Shown here: in pieces, positions 16,311 through 29,920 of the stretch
Layout: each line of letters begins with the position of its first letter
Position numbering within the stretch: position 1 is the stretch's first letter
NCBI RefSeq assembly: GCF_900094595.1
Contig: NZ_FMAD01000003.1
Span: 124,001 to 188,000 of the forward strand
Length of the DNA: 64,000 nt
Origin: Cupriavidus alkaliphilus
GTDB taxonomy: Bacteria; Pseudomonadota; Gammaproteobacteria; Burkholderiales; Burkholderiaceae
Direction: 5' to 3'
Notes under the pieces: generated by a model
Databases searched by the model: none
Seen by the model: the letters and a program-made list of their open reading frames with translations, nothing else
Told to the model about the DNA's origin: nothing
Position numbers and translations under genes: made by a program

Positions 16311-17879
16311 TCACTGCTTGATATCGATCTCGTCAAAATTGAACGACCCGTCCGGCATCACGTACGCGCCGCTCATGCGCTTGCTGCGCGCGAACAGCAC
16401 CTTCTCGGTCACCAGGAAGGCCCAGGGCGCGTCCTTCCAGATGCGTTCCTGCGCGTCCTTGTACAGCCGCGCCTTCTCGCCGCGGTCAGTGGTGCGCAGC
16501 GCGCCGGCGATATCCGCGTCGACCTGCTCGTTCTTGTAGTAGGCGGTGTTCAGCAGCTTGGGCGGCATCGACTCCGAGGCCAGCAGCGGACGCAGGGCCC
16601 AGTCGGATTCACCGGTCGACGACGACCAGCCCACGTAGTAGATGCGCACGCCGGCGTCCTCGGGCTTGGGCACGCTCTCGACCTTCTCCACGCGCTGGCC
16701 GGCTTCCAGCGCCTGCACCTGCGCCTTGATGCCGACCTGCTGCAGCTGCTGCTGCACGAACTGGATCACCTTCTGCGCGGTGGTGTGGTTGTACGCCGAC
16801 CACAGCGTGGTCTCGAAGCCGTTGGGGTAGCCGGCTTCCTTCAGCAGCGCGCGCGCCTTGGCCGGGTCATACGGCCACGGGCCCAGCTTCTCGGCATAGT
16901 CCACGCCGTGCGGCACCACGCCCTCGGCCGGCACCGCGTAGCCGGCAAAGGCCACCTTGGCCAGCGCCTCCTTGTTGATGGCGTAGTTGATGGCCTGGCG
17001 CACCTTGGGGTCGTTGAACGGCTTGACCATGGTGTTCATGGTCAGGTAGCGCTGGATGATCGACGGCGCCGCGATCAGGTCGACCTTGGGGCTGCTCTTC
17101 AGCACCGCTGCCTGCTCGAACGGAATGCTGAAGGCAAAGTCCGCCTCGCCGGTCTGCATGATGGCGGCGCGGGTGTTGTTGTCGACCACCGGCTTCCAGG
17201 TGATGGTGTCGATCTTCGGATAGCCGGTCTTCCAGTAGCCGGCAAACTTCTTGCCCTTCAGGTGGTCGGGCTGCTTCCACTCCACGAACTCGAACGGACC
17301 GGTGCCCACCGGATGGAAGGCAATGTCCTTGCCGTACTTCTGCAGCGCGGCCGGCGAGATCATCACCGCCGACGGATGCGCCAGCACGTTGATGAACGGC
17401 GAGAACGGCTCCTTCAGCGTGACCTTGACGGTATTAGCGTCGACCACGTCGGTCTTCGCCACGCGGTTGAACAGCGTGTAGCGCTTGAGCTTGTTGGCCG
17501 GGTTGGTGACGCGGTCCAGGTTGGCCTTGACGGCGGCGGCATCGAAGGTGGTGCCGTCGTGGAACTTGATGCCCTTCTTCAGCTTGATGGTGTAGGTCAG
17601 GCCGTCCTTGCTGGCCTCGTAGCTGTCGGCCAGCACGTTAACCAGTTTCATGTCCTTATCCAGCCCGAACAGGCCCTGGTAGAACGACTTGCTCGCGGCT
17701 TGCGATAGCGTGTCGTTGGAATCGTACGGATCGAGAGTGGTGAAAGTCGAGTACACCGCCATCACGGCATCCTTGGCGGCAAAGGCCGGGGTCGCGGACA
17801 GCATGCCCAGGACACTGCCGACAAAGGCGCCGGCGATCCATCGTGGCGCAACCCGTGGCGAAACCATACGTGCAGACAT
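16311..17879 (-). CDS. gsiB: Glutathione/peptide-binding periplasmic protein GsiB
   Basis: A 522-residue SBP family 5 receptor. It has a signal peptide ([20 protein letters not shown], cleavage after ATPAFA near residue 34) and family 5 blocks [40 protein letters not shown] and [24 protein letters not shown] precedes the chosen ATG; an upstream ATG adds 14 residues without a ribosome site. It delivers ligand to GsiCD. It lies 38 bases after gsiA. Confidence 0.88.
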   Translation of the reverse strand: MSARMVSPRVAPRWIAGAFVGSVLGMLSATPAFAAKDAVMAVYSTFTTLDPYDSNDTLSQAASKSFYQGLFGLDKDMKLVNVLADSYEASKDGLTYTIKLKKGIKFHDGTTFDAAAVKANLDRVTNPANKLKRYTLFNRVAKTDVVDANTVKVTLKEPFSPFINVLAHPSAVMISPAALQKYGKDIAFHPVGTGPFEFVEWKQPDHLKGKKFAGYWKTGYPKIDTITWKPVVDNNTRAAIMQTGEADFAFSIPFEQAAVLKSSPKVDLIAAPSIIQRYLTMNTMVKPFNDPKVRQAINYAINKEALAKVAFAGYAVPAEGVVPHGVDYAEKLGPWPYDPAKARALLKEAGYPNGFETTLWSAYNHTTAQKVIQFVQQQLQQVGIKAQVQALEAGQRVEKVESVPKPEDAGVRIYYVGWSSSTGESDWALRPLLASESMPPKLLNTAYYKNEQVDADIAGALRTTDRGEKARLYKDAQERIWKDAPWAFLVTEKVLFARSKRMSGAYVMPDGSFNFDEIDIKQ

Positions 17880-17917
17880 TGTCGATTCTCCTTGGTAATT
17901 TGGTGACTTCCAGAACT

Positions 17918-19822
<1,905 letters not shown>

Positions 19823-19870
19823 GGGTACTCCTTGTATGGCGGGATGCGGGACAGGCTGGTGCGCGGCGCT

Positions 19871-20842
19871 TCAGCCGTAGATCGACACGTCGACGGCCTC
19901 GCCCACCCGGGCGAAACCGCGGTACATGCCTTCGGTGTTGAACGGCAGCGTGACGTTGCCGGCGCGGTCCACCGCGATCAGGCCGCCGCGGCCCTGGATC
20001 GCGGGCAGCTTCTCCATCACCACGCGCCGCGCCGCCTCTTCGAGCGACACGCCGGCATAGCGCATCTGCGCCGCGACATCGTGCGCGGCCACGGTGCGGA
20101 TAAACATCTCGCCGGTGCCGGTGGCGGACACCGCCGCGACGTCGTCGGCATAGCAGCCCGCGCCGATCAGGGGCGTATCGCCGACGCGGCCCACCTGCTT
20201 GTTGGTGACGCCGCCGGTGGACGTGGCCGCCGCGAGGTTGCCGCGGCTGTCGCAGGCGACCGCGCCCACGGTGCCGAACTTGCTGTCGGGATCGATCGGT
20301 TCCGTGCCGCGCGCCTGCTGCGCGGCGAGCGCGGCGGCGTCGTGGTCGAGCAGGGCCATGCCGGCGTTGGCGCGCGCACGCTGCCACTGGTCGTGGCGGG
20401 CCTGGGTGAAGTAGTACTCCGGCTCTACCAGTTCCAGCCCCCGCGCCTGCGCGAAGGCCTCGGCCCCGGCGCCGGCAAACAGCACGTGTTCGCTGTGCTC
20501 CAGCACCGCGCGCGCCGCCAGCACCGGGTTGCGCAGGCGCGTGACGCAGGCCACCGCGCCGGCATCGAGAGTGGCACCATCCATTACCGCCGCATCCAGT
20601 TCATAGGTGCCGGCATGGGTCAGCACCGCGCCCTTGCCGGCGTTGAACAGCGGGCACTCTTCGAGCAGGCGCACCGCCTCGGTGACGGCATCGAGCGCGC
20701 TGCCGCCATCGGCCAGGATGCGCTGGCCGGCTTGCAGCACGTGTTGCAGCGCTTCGATGTATTCGCGTTCGCGGGCCGCATCCATCGCCGCGCGGGTGAT
20801 GGTGCCGGCGCCGCCGTGGATGGCAATGACAGCTGCTTGCAT
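19871..20842 (-). CDS. iaaA: Isoaspartyl peptidase / L-asparaginase (beta-aspartyl peptidase)
   Basis: A 323-residue plant-type asparaginase. VIAIHGGAGTI at the N-terminus and the self-cleavage site before Thr191 (KFGTVGAVACD), followed by STGG and GRVGDTPLIGAG, are diagnostic. The enzyme autocleaves into two subunits and hydrolyses beta-aspartyl peptides and asparagine. The start is chosen by homology of the MQAAVIAIHGGAG segment; no clear Shine-Dalgarno is seen. It is second in the operon, 16 bases after the regulator, as in E. coli iaaA-gsiABCD. Confidence 0.92.
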   Translation of the reverse strand: MQAAVIAIHGGAGTITRAAMDAAREREYIEALQHVLQAGQRILADGGSALDAVTEAVRLLEECPLFNAGKGAVLTHAGTYELDAAVMDGATLDAGAVACVTRLRNPVLAARAVLEHSEHVLFAGAGAEAFAQARGLELVEPEYYFTQARHDQWQRARANAGMALLDHDAAALAAQQARGTEPIDPDSKFGTVGAVACDSRGNLAAATSTGGVTNKQVGRVGDTPLIGAGCYADDVAAVSATGTGEMFIRTVAAHDVAAQMRYAGVSLEEAARRVVMEKLPAIQGRGGLIAVDRAGNVTLPFNTEGMYRGFARVGEAVDVSIYG

Positions 20843-20858
20843 AAGGAGACTCAGGAAT

Positions 20859-21821
20859 TCAGGACTTGCGGGTGTTGGACGACCGCGCGCGGCGCGCGCC
20901 GGTCTTGGCTTCGGTGGGTGGCACTGGCATCGGCGCGGAGCGGCGCGCGGGCTCGGCCTCGGGCGTGCCATGCAGCCACGGCAGCAGGAATTCGGTCATT
21001 TCGGCGGCGGCCTTGACCGGTCGTTCGGCCCGGTGCGCCACCGCGCCGCACAGCGCCTCGATCAGCGCCAGCACGGTGGCGTCGGAGTTGGCCGAGAGGC
21101 GGTTGCCGGCCTGCGCATACAGCGCGATATCGGCCAGCGGCGCCAGCGGCGAGGTCGGGCCATCGGTCAGCGCCAGCACCTGCCCGCCACGCAGCTTTGC
21201 GCGCTGGGCCAGCTCGATGGTGTCGGTGACGTAGCGCGGGAAGGCAATCACGATCAGCAGGTCGCTCGGCTGCAGCTTGAACAGCTGCCGCGCCGCATGC
21301 GAGGCGCCGCCCGCGCCCGCCACCGAGGTCACCATGCGGCAATGCATTTCCAACCCGTGCTGCAGCAGGCCCGCAAGGAAACCGCTGGCGCCGAAGCCCG
21401 CCACGTAGACGCGCTGCGCGGCGAGGATCGCCGCCACCGCGCGCTCGCACGCGGTCGGGTCGATATTGCGCCGGGTGGCTTCCGCATTGGCCGCCGCATC
21501 TTCCAGCGAGGCCGCGAAGACTTCGGCGGCGGTGGCGGGCCGCTCGAGCTCGCTGCGCAGCCGCTCCACCGGCGCCAGCGTGGCTTCGAAACCGCGCACC
21601 AGCTCGGCCCGGAACTGCGGATAGCCGTCGAATCCCAGCGCGCGCGCAAAGCGGTTGGCCGTCGCCACCGAGACCTCCACGGCCGCGGCAAATTCATCGA
21701 TGCGCATGGTCGCCGCGCGAAACAGGTTGGCCAGCACGTATTCCGCCATGCGGCGGTGCGCCGGCGTCAGCGCCGGCAGGCTGCGTGCAATGCGGTCCGA
21801 GATCGAATGGCCAATGGGCAT
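20859..21821 (-). CDS. RpiR/MurR-family transcriptional regulator
   Basis: A 320-residue regulator. The first 80 residues form an RpiR helix-turn-helix (TPAHRRMAEYVLAN, then DEFAAAVEVSVATANRFARALGF). Residues about 120-260 are an SIS phosphosugar-binding domain (VYVAGFGASGFLAGLL, VIAFPRYVTDTIELAQRAK). The C-terminus is basic and Pro-rich. It is the first gene of the gsi operon, and a palindrome 45 bases before its start suggests autoregulation. An SIS domain hints that a sugar phosphate, perhaps from wall recycling, is the signal; this is inference. Confidence 0.88.
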   Translation of the reverse strand: MPIGHSISDRIARSLPALTPAHRRMAEYVLANLFRAATMRIDEFAAAVEVSVATANRFARALGFDGYPQFRAELVRGFEATLAPVERLRSELERPATAAEVFAASLEDAAANAEATRRNIDPTACERAVAAILAAQRVYVAGFGASGFLAGLLQHGLEMHCRMVTSVAGAGGASHAARQLFKLQPSDLLIVIAFPRYVTDTIELAQRAKLRGGQVLALTDGPTSPLAPLADIALYAQAGNRLSANSDATVLALIEALCGAVAHRAERPVKAAAEMTEFLLPWLHGTPEAEPARRSAPMPVPPTEAKTGARRARSSNTRKS

Positions 21822-21866
21822 GGTGAAAGCGGCTGGTCTGGGCGGCGCGTCAGGGTGCGCCTCGTT

Positions 21867-21884
21867 GTGAAAATGAATTTACAC
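21867..21884. promoter_or_regulatory. Candidate RpiR operator
   Basis: The 18-mer GTGAAAATGAATTTACAC is an inverted repeat with a single mismatch (GTGAAAAT against ATTTACAC) in an AT-rich patch before the rpiR start. RpiR-family regulators often bind TGAAA/TTTCA-type palindromes, so it is a plausible site controlling the operon and possibly the divergent ABC-F gene. Confidence 0.5.
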
Positions 21885-22030
21885 GCAACCGACTTTCAAG
21901 AAAATAGAGTTTTGCCAGACCGAGGGTAATCCCTAGATTCGCCGGCGTTGCCGGCACTTTCGCGGTGCACGCGCTGACCCGCTTTGGCGCGGCACCTGCA
22001 CCGGTACGGCGTGCCGCGCACCGGAAACGC

Positions 22031-22036
22031 TACAAT
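22031..22036 (+). promoter_or_regulatory. -10 box TACAAT of the ABC-F gene
   Basis: GCTACAAT occurs 80 bases before the GTG start of the ABC-F gene, in the same form seen before other genes in this window. No convincing -35 is visible at 16-18 bases. Confidence 0.45.
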
Positions 22037-22115
22037 GCGGCCCAGCGCCACAGCGCCGGCCGCGGCCCGCGTTCACGGCGCTTTTTCTGTTTTTCACTCA
22101 GGCATTTCCCCTCTC

Positions 22116-24050
<1,935 letters not shown>

Positions 24051-24089
24051 TCGGATTCGGCTTCGAGTCCCCTCCCTTGCACCACCGCA

Positions 24090-24124
24090 AAAGCGAAACG
24101 GCGCCGATGGCGCCGTTTCGCTTT
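24090..24124. terminator. Bidirectional terminator between ABC-F gene and dsbB
   Basis: A 16-bp perfect stem (AAAGCGAAACGGCGCC at 24090-24105 and its complement at 24109-24124) with a 3-base loop. A-rich and T-rich flanks allow it to work for both convergent genes. Confidence 0.85.
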
Positions 24125-24146
24125 ATATCGTTCGCTTGTCCCGAGC

Positions 24147-24635
24147 TCAGCGGAAATTCTTCTCCCTCCGGATCAGCCCCACCGCCAGCGTCAGCGTCAG
24201 GATAAACAGCCAGATCAGCGACCATGCCGGCACCGACAGCCCCAGCACCGGCGGCAGCGGCGCGGTGCACAGGCCATCGGAGTAGAACAGCTGCGGCAGC
24301 ACCTTGGCGGTGGGCAGCGCATTGACCCAGTTCTCGAGGGGGTCGATGCCGCACGAGGCCTTGGGATTGAGCAGCAGCGACACGTGATAGACCGCCACCG
24401 CGATGCCGGCGATGCCGGACAGCATGCCCAGCCCTTGCCACAGCGAGCGCGTGTTCTGCGCCACCGCGGCCAGCAGCGAGAACACGCCGATGCCGATGAA
24501 GGCGAAGCGCTGCATCACGCAGAGCGGACAAGGCTGGTAGCCCTTTTCGAACTGCAGGTAGAGCGCAACGCCGACCAGGGCGAATGAGACGATGGCAATC
24601 AGCAGGAAATAGGGGCGGGAATTGGCTTGCATCAT
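24147..24635 (-). CDS. dsbB: Disulfide bond formation protein B
   Basis: A 162-residue inner-membrane protein with four helices. The redox pair C36-C39 (CPLC) lies in the first periplasmic loop, and C95 and C123 in the second. The essential Arg after CPLCVMQR is present. DsbB reoxidises DsbA using quinone. Two adjacent ATG codons exist; either could start the protein. Confidence 0.93.
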   Translation of the reverse strand: MMQANSRPYFLLIAIVSFALVGVALYLQFEKGYQPCPLCVMQRFAFIGIGVFSLLAAVAQNTRSLWQGLGMLSGIAGIAVAVYHVSLLLNPKASCGIDPLENWVNALPTAKVLPQLFYSDGLCTAPLPPVLGLSVPAWSLIWLFILTLTLAVGLIRREKNFR

Positions 24636-24777
24636 TGGAGCTCAGGTGATCCGGTAAATCGTTGCCGTCAGTGCGAGGCGCGGCTGTGCTGCGCATTATT
24701 ACCGATTTTGCCGCGCCTGCCGTCGGCGCCACATGCGGCGCCGGCCTGCTGCCCCCTGGCGGACTGACGCATCGGCC

Positions 24778-25341
24778 TCATGCGCCCGCTGCCTGCCAGG
24801 CCGCGCGCGGCAAGCGGTACAGGCAATGCGGCCGCAACGGGTGCCGCGGCGGCAAGGCGGGATGATCGAAGCCCACCGCGTCCTGGCGCATGCCAAGCCG
24901 CTCCATCACTGCGCGCGAGCGGGCATTGGCGAGGGTGGTGAAGGCGACGATTTCGTCCAGCCCCAGGCGGCCGAAGCCATAGGCAAGCGCACCACGCGCC
25001 GCCTCGGTGGCGTAGCCCTGGCCCCAGGCGTGCCGCGCCAGCCGCCAGGCGATCTCCACGCACGGCGCGAATGGCAGCGTGGCGGCCGGCTCATGCAGTC
25101 CGACAAAGCCCAGGAAGGTATCGTCCGCCCTGCGTTCGGCGACCCAGACGCCCCATCCCTTCTGCGCGATCAGGCTGCGGCAGCGCCCGGCCATCGCATC
25201 GCTTTCGGCGCGCGACAGTGGGGCCGGGAAATAGCGCATCACCTGCGCATCGGCATTGAGCGCGGCAAACGGCGCAAGGTCTTCATCGCGCCACTGGCGC
25301 AGCCGCAAGCGGCCGGTCTCGAAGGCGATGCCGGTGTCCAT
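24778..25341 (-). CDS. GNAT N-acetyltransferase (RimJ/RimL type)
   Basis: A 187-residue acetyltransferase. TGRLRLRQWRDEDLAPFAAL at the N-terminus and ARHAWGQGYATEAARGALAYGF (acetyl-CoA-binding loop, split by motif RHAWGQGYATEA) and NARSRAVMERLGM mark the RimJ/RimL branch, which acetylates protein N-termini or small amines. It begins 3 bases after the radA stop, so both are co-transcribed. The substrate is unknown. Confidence 0.85.
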   Translation of the reverse strand: MDTGIAFETGRLRLRQWRDEDLAPFAALNADAQVMRYFPAPLSRAESDAMAGRCRSLIAQKGWGVWVAERRADDTFLGFVGLHEPAATLPFAPCVEIAWRLARHAWGQGYATEAARGALAYGFGRLGLDEIVAFTTLANARSRAVMERLGMRQDAVGFDHPALPPRHPLRPHCLYRLPRAAWQAAGA

Positions 25342-25344
25342 GGC

Positions 25345-26706
25345 TCAGTCCAGGTGGCGAACGCGGTCGATGGCCTGCTCGATGCGCTCCACCGCGATCA
25401 CTTCGAGCCCGTCGATCTTCTGCTTGGGCGCATTGGCCTTGGGGATCACGGCCAGCGTAAAACCCAGCTTGGCCGCTTCCTTCAGGCGCTCCTGCCCGCG
25501 CGGGCTGGGGCGGATCTCGCCGGCCAGCCCCACTTCGCCGAACACCACCAGGCCGCGCGGCAGCGGCTTGTTGCGCATCGACGAGTGGATCGACAGCAGC
25601 ACCGCCAGGTCCGCCGCGGGTTCGGTGATCTTGACCCCGCCTACCGCGTTCAGGAACACATCCTGGTCGAAGCAGGCGATGCCCGCGTGCCGGTGCAGCA
25701 CGGCCAGCAGCAACGCCAGCCGGTTCTGCTCCAGCCCCACCGCCAGGCGGCGCGGGTTGGGCACATGCGCGGTATCGACCAGCGCCTGGATTTCCACCAG
25801 CAGCGGCCGCGTGCCTTCCTGCGTCACCAGCACGCACGAGCCCGGCACGGTCTCTTCGTGCTGCGACAGGAACAGCGCCGACGGATTGCTGATGCCGCGC
25901 AGGCCGCGCTCGGTCATCGCGAACACGCCCAGCTCGTTGACCGCGCCGAAGCGGTTCTTGAAGGCGCGGATCAGCCGGTGCGACGAATGGGTATCGCCTT
26001 CGAAATACAGCACCGTATCGACGATATGCTCGAGCACACGCGGTCCCGCCAGGCTGCCTTCCTTGGTCACGTGGCCGACCAGGATGATGGTGGTGCCGCT
26101 GCTCTTGGCAATGCGCGTGAGCTGCGCCGCGCATTCGCGCACCTGCGCCACCGACCCCGGCGCCGAGGTCAGCGCCTCGGAATACAGCGTCTGGATCGAA
26201 TCGATCACCGCGACCTCGGGCTTTTCGGCTTCCAGCGTGGCCTGGATCTTCTCCAGCTGGATTTCGGCGAGCAGCCCCAGCGACGGGCTTTCCACGCCCA
26301 GGCGCTGCGCGCGCAGCGCGATCTGCGCGCCCGATTCCTCACCGCTGACATAGAGCACGCGGCGCTGCCCGGCCAGGTTGGCCAGCGCCTGCAGCAACAG
26401 CGTCGACTTGCCGATACCGGGATCGCCGCCGATCAGCACCACGCCGCCCGACACCAGGCCGCCGCCCAGCACCCGGTCGAATTCGTCGATGCCACTGGAA
26501 AAGCGCGGCACGTCGGCGGCGTCGATCTCGGCCAGCCTGCGTACCGTCGCCGATGCCGCCAGCGGCTGGAAGCGCTTGTTCGCGGCGGATTCCGCCACGG
26601 TTTCCACCAACGTGTTCCACTGTTGGCAATGCGGGCACTGGCCGGCCCAGCGCGGCGTGGTGCCGCCGCATTCGGTACAGGTATAGACAGTCTTGCTCTT
26701 GGCCAA
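25345..26706 (-). CDS. radA: DNA repair protein RadA
   Basis: A 453-residue branch-migration helicase. It has an N-terminal zinc finger (C10, C13, C24, C27 in CTECGGTTPRWAGQCPHC), a RecA-like core with Walker A GGDPGIGKS, the KNRFG motif and a C-terminal Lon-like domain (GLVVFGEVGLAGEIRPSPRG). I place the start at TTG, codon 31 of a longer frame, because the zinc finger normally begins about 9 residues from the N-terminus and AAGGA lies just upstream. RadA processes recombination intermediates. It follows alr by 150 bases. Confidence 0.93.
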   Translation of the reverse strand: MAKSKTVYTCTECGGTTPRWAGQCPHCQQWNTLVETVAESAANKRFQPLAASATVRRLAEIDAADVPRFSSGIDEFDRVLGGGLVSGGVVLIGGDPGIGKSTLLLQALANLAGQRRVLYVSGEESGAQIALRAQRLGVESPSLGLLAEIQLEKIQATLEAEKPEVAVIDSIQTLYSEALTSAPGSVAQVRECAAQLTRIAKSSGTTIILVGHVTKEGSLAGPRVLEHIVDTVLYFEGDTHSSHRLIRAFKNRFGAVNELGVFAMTERGLRGISNPSALFLSQHEETVPGSCVLVTQEGTRPLLVEIQALVDTAHVPNPRRLAVGLEQNRLALLLAVLHRHAGIACFDQDVFLNAVGGVKITEPAADLAVLLSIHSSMRNKPLPRGLVVFGEVGLAGEIRPSPRGQERLKEAAKLGFTLAVIPKANAPKQKIDGLEVIAVERIEQAIDRVRHLD

Positions 26707-26856
26707 CGGAGGTCCTTGCAGAAAGAATCGAGCCGGGCGTGAAGCGACCCGGCCCGCGGAGGTAGCGTAGTGGGCGCAGCGGCCTGAGGCAGCCAACGCG
26801 TGCAGAGCGTAACCGTGCGGCGCTGCGCCCGCATCCGCCCCGCTTGTCAGCGCAAA

Positions 26857-27978
26857 TCAGGCGACCGCGGGCGCGGCGCTGTCCGATGCCGTGATGGTCG
26901 CCACCGTGGTCGGCACCCGCGGCGCCAGCGCGCACATCAGCTCGTAGCCGACCGTGCCGCTGGCCTGCGCCACTTCGTCGATTGGCAGGCCCTGCCCCCA
27001 CAGCGTGACCGGGCTGCCGACGCGGGCCTTGGGGCACGGCGTCAGGTCGACGCACAGCATGTCCATCGACACGCGCCCGACCAGTTCGGTGCGCACGCCG
27101 TCGACCAGCACCGGCGCGCGCCGCTCGCCCCAGCCCGACGCGTGGCGCGGGTAGCCGTCGGCATAGCCGCAGGCGACCACGCCGATGCGCATCGGCCGCT
27201 CCGCGGTGAAGAGCGAGCCATAGCCGACGGTATCGCCCGGCTGCAGGTCCTGCACCGCGATCAGTTCGCTCTGCAGCGACATCGCCGGCTGCAGCCCGGT
27301 GCCCGCGATATCGGCATCGCGCCCGGTGGGCGACGCGCCGTACACGATGATGCCGGGGCGCACCCAGGCGCGATGCGCCTGCGGGTGCCACAGCACCGCG
27401 GCGGAATTCGACAGGCTGGCCTCGCCCGGCAGGTTGGCGGTGGCGGCGTCGAAGGCCTCGATCTGGTGGGCGATGCCGCGCGGGCCGTCGGCATCGGAGA
27501 AATGCGTCATATGGACGATGCTGCCCACGCACGGCATGGCTCGCGCGCGCTCCCAGGCGGTGCGGTATTCCGCCGGATGGAAGCCGAGCCGGTTCATGCC
27601 GGTGTTGAGTTTGAGCTGGATTGCCAGCGGGCCCCTGGGGCGCGCGCTTTCCAGCATGCGCAGCTGTTCGTCGCAGTGGATCGCGGTGGTCAGCCGGTAT
27701 TGCTCGATCAGGGCGATGTCCTGCGGCTGGAAGAAGCCCTCCAGCAGCAGGATCGGGCCCTGCCAGCCGAGGTCGCGCAGCAGCACGGCCTCATTCAGGT
27801 CCAGCAGGCCGAAGCCGTCGGCACCACGCAGTGCAGCAAAGACGCGGCGGATGCCATGGCCGTAGGCGTTGGCCTTGACTACCGCCCAGACGCGCGAATC
27901 GGGCGCCTTGCGGCGGATCACGTCGAGATTGTTGGCCAGGGCGGGTTGGTGGATGACGGCTTGGATCGGTCTTGGCAT
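26857..27978 (-). CDS. alr: Alanine racemase
   Basis: A 373-residue PLP enzyme making D-alanine for peptidoglycan. The PLP lysine is K35 in [11 protein letters not shown], and the second catalytic Tyr lies in [22 protein letters not shown] is also typical. It is preceded by a long gene-free region shared with the divergent lplT. With M55 and the gsi operon nearby, D-alanine handling appears twice in the window, though no direct link is shown. Confidence 0.93.
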   Translation of the reverse strand: MPRPIQAVIHQPALANNLDVIRRKAPDSRVWAVVKANAYGHGIRRVFAALRGADGFGLLDLNEAVLLRDLGWQGPILLLEGFFQPQDIALIEQYRLTTAIHCDEQLRMLESARPRGPLAIQLKLNTGMNRLGFHPAEYRTAWERARAMPCVGSIVHMTHFSDADGPRGIAHQIEAFDAATANLPGEASLSNSAAVLWHPQAHRAWVRPGIIVYGASPTGRDADIAGTGLQPAMSLQSELIAVQDLQPGDTVGYGSLFTAERPMRIGVVACGYADGYPRHASGWGERRAPVLVDGVRTELVGRVSMDMLCVDLTPCPKARVGSPVTLWGQGLPIDEVAQASGTVGYELMCALAPRVPTTVATITASDSAAPAVA

Positions 27979-28558
27979 TGGAAGTCACATCAGGGTAGCG
28001 GACAAAGCCGGCAGCGGCGCGGGCGGCGCATGCGCACCCAGCGGGCTGGAGGGACGGCTCTGTCTCAGTATCGATGGCGCAAACGTCACCTGTCGGTGTG
28101 CCGCAGCACGTACCGGCGACGGCTGTGGTGACGGATATGCGGGATGCCCGCAATTGGCAGGCCCGGGTATCCCAGTCACCATATCTCGCCGGGCGCACAC
28201 CAGAACAGGGAAAGACCGGTCCGGCGGGCCGCGGTGGCAGCCGTTATTTGAACACATTCGGATGCTGTTGCCGGGGGTCATCAGGGAATCGGCAAGGCAA
28301 TTTGCTGTCAAAAAGAGCCGTTGCCGGGGTTCGGGAATGTCATGTTTTCGTGATATAAAGCCGGACGCTCCGGCCATGTTCTAAAAGCGAAGCATTATGT
28401 CAATGACTGTCAGGCAGGCCTCACGGCGCCGCAGCGCAGCACCTACGACACAATTCGACACGGCCGCGGCACAAGGTTCCCTGCAAACCATGGCCTCTGC
28501 GGCCGGCACCAGCCTGGTCCCCCTGAATGGAGCGCGCGATGGAGAGAAAGTCGACAGC
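27979..28558. other. Gene-free region between alr and lplT
   Basis: About 580 bases without a convincing gene. Open frames here have mixed third positions (many A/T), no good ribosome sites and no recognised homology. The lplT side holds TATAAA at 28354-28359 with TTCGGG 18 bases before, and a 5-bp GC hairpin at 28360-28374. The stretch 28397-28558 is open and in frame with lplT but has lower GC at third positions than the gene, so I treat it as leader. Confidence 0.5.
28354..28359 (+). promoter_or_regulatory. Putative lplT -10 box
   Basis: TATAAA with a weak TTCGGG 18 bases upstream. If used, the lplT transcript would carry a leader of nearly 200 bases that includes the GC hairpin at 28360-28374. 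Confidence 0.4.
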
Positions 28559-29878
28559 ATGAAGAAGGGTTTTTACACCATCATGGCCGCGCAGTTTTTT
28601 TCCTCGCTGGCCGACAATGCCTTACTGATCGCCGCCATCGCCCTTCTCACCGAATTGCACTCCCCGCAGTGGATGACCCCGCTGCTCAAGCTGTTCTTCG
28701 TTCTTTCCTACGTCATTCTTGCCGCCTTCGTCGGCGCCTTCGCCGACTCGATGCCCAAGGGGCGGGTGATGCTCATCACCAACGCCATCAAGGTGGTCGG
28801 CTGCGCCATCATGATGTTCGGGCTGCACCCGCTGCTGGCCTACGGCGTGGTCGGCTTCGGCGCGGCGGCGTATTCGCCGGCCAAGTACGGCATCCTGACC
28901 GAGTTGCTGCCCCCCGAAAAACTGGTGCTGGCCAACGGCTGGATCGAGGGCCTGACGGTGGGTTCGATCATCCTCGGCACGGTGGTGGGCGGTGCGCTGA
29001 TTTCCGTGCATGTCTCCGGCCTGCTGCTGCGCCTGGACGTGCCCTTCATCAATACCGGCATCGACACCCCGGCCGAGGCCGCGATGGTGGTGATCATGCT
29101 GTTCTATGTGATCGCTTCGCTGTTCAACCTGTTCATCCCGGACACCGGCGCCCGCTATCCGGCGCAGGAAAAGAACCCGATCAAGCTGATCGCCGAGTTC
29201 GGCGACTGCTTCCTGGCGCTGTGGCGCGACAAGCTGGGCCAGATCTCGCTGGCGGTGACCACGCTGTTCTGGGGCGTGGGCGCGACGCTGCAGTTCATCG
29301 TGCTGAAGTGGGCCGAGAAATCGCTGGGCCTGAACCTGTCCCAGGGCGCTCTGCTGCAGGCCGTGGTGGCCGTGGGCGTGGCCGTCGGCGCGATCCTGGC
29401 GGCGGCGCGCATTCCGCTGCGCAAATCGCTGTCGGTGCTGCCGTTCGGCGTGGCGATGGGCGCCACGGTGATGGTGATGGCGTTCTACACCAAGGACGCG
29501 ATGCCGCAGGTCACGCTCGACGTGCTGGGCCTGCACATGCCGCTCTACATGGCCATCGCCTACGTGTTCCTGATGCTGGTGGGCGCGATGTCGGGCTATT
29601 TCGTGGTGCCGATGAACGCGCTGCTGCAGCACCGCGGCCATGTGCTGCTGTCGGCCGGGCACTCGATCGCGGTGCAGAACTTCAATGAGAACGTCTCGGT
29701 GCTGCTGATGCTGTGCCTGTACGCGCTGCTGATCAAGCTCAACGTGCCGATCGGCGTGGTCATCATCGCGCTGGGGCTGTTTATCTGCGTGACCATGGCG
29801 CTGGTGCTCAAGCTGCACAAGTACAACGTGCGCACCTTCAACTCGCTGGCGATGATCGGCGAGGACAAGCACCACTAG
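28559..29878 (+). CDS. lplT: Lysophospholipid transporter LplT
   Basis: A 439-residue major-facilitator protein with 12 predicted helices. KKGFYTIMAAQFFSSLADNALL, split as GFYTIMAAQFFSSLADNALL, matches the LplT N-terminus, and GAAAYSPAKYGILTELLPPEKLV is a family hallmark. It flips lysophosphatidylethanolamine and related lipids inward for reacylation. The frame extends to an ATG at 28397, giving 54 more residues, but these have weak codon bias and no counterpart in the family. The usual partner aas (acyltransferase/acyl-ACP synthetase) is not adjacent. Confidence 0.88.
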   Translation: MKKGFYTIMAAQFFSSLADNALLIAAIALLTELHSPQWMTPLLKLFFVLSYVILAAFVGAFADSMPKGRVMLITNAIKVVGCAIMMFGLHPLLAYGVVGFGAAAYSPAKYGILTELLPPEKLVLANGWIEGLTVGSIILGTVVGGALISVHVSGLLLRLDVPFINTGIDTPAEAAMVVIMLFYVIASLFNLFIPDTGARYPAQEKNPIKLIAEFGDCFLALWRDKLGQISLAVTTLFWGVGATLQFIVLKWAEKSLGLNLSQGALLQAVVAVGVAVGAILAAARIPLRKSLSVLPFGVAMGATVMVMAFYTKDAMPQVTLDVLGLHMPLYMAIAYVFLMLVGAMSGYFVVPMNALLQHRGHVLLSAGHSIAVQNFNENVSVLLMLCLYALLIKLNVPIGVVIIALGLFICVTMALVLKLHKYNVRTFNSLAMIGEDKHH

Positions 29879-29920
29879 CCCCATCGCGGCGCGGCCGCGC
29901 CCGCGGCCGGCCAGGCGGCA

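Noticed and set aside
27985..28377. Several open frames between alr and lplT
   Set aside because: Third positions are mixed, no Shine-Dalgarno is convincing, and the translations have no recognisable features.
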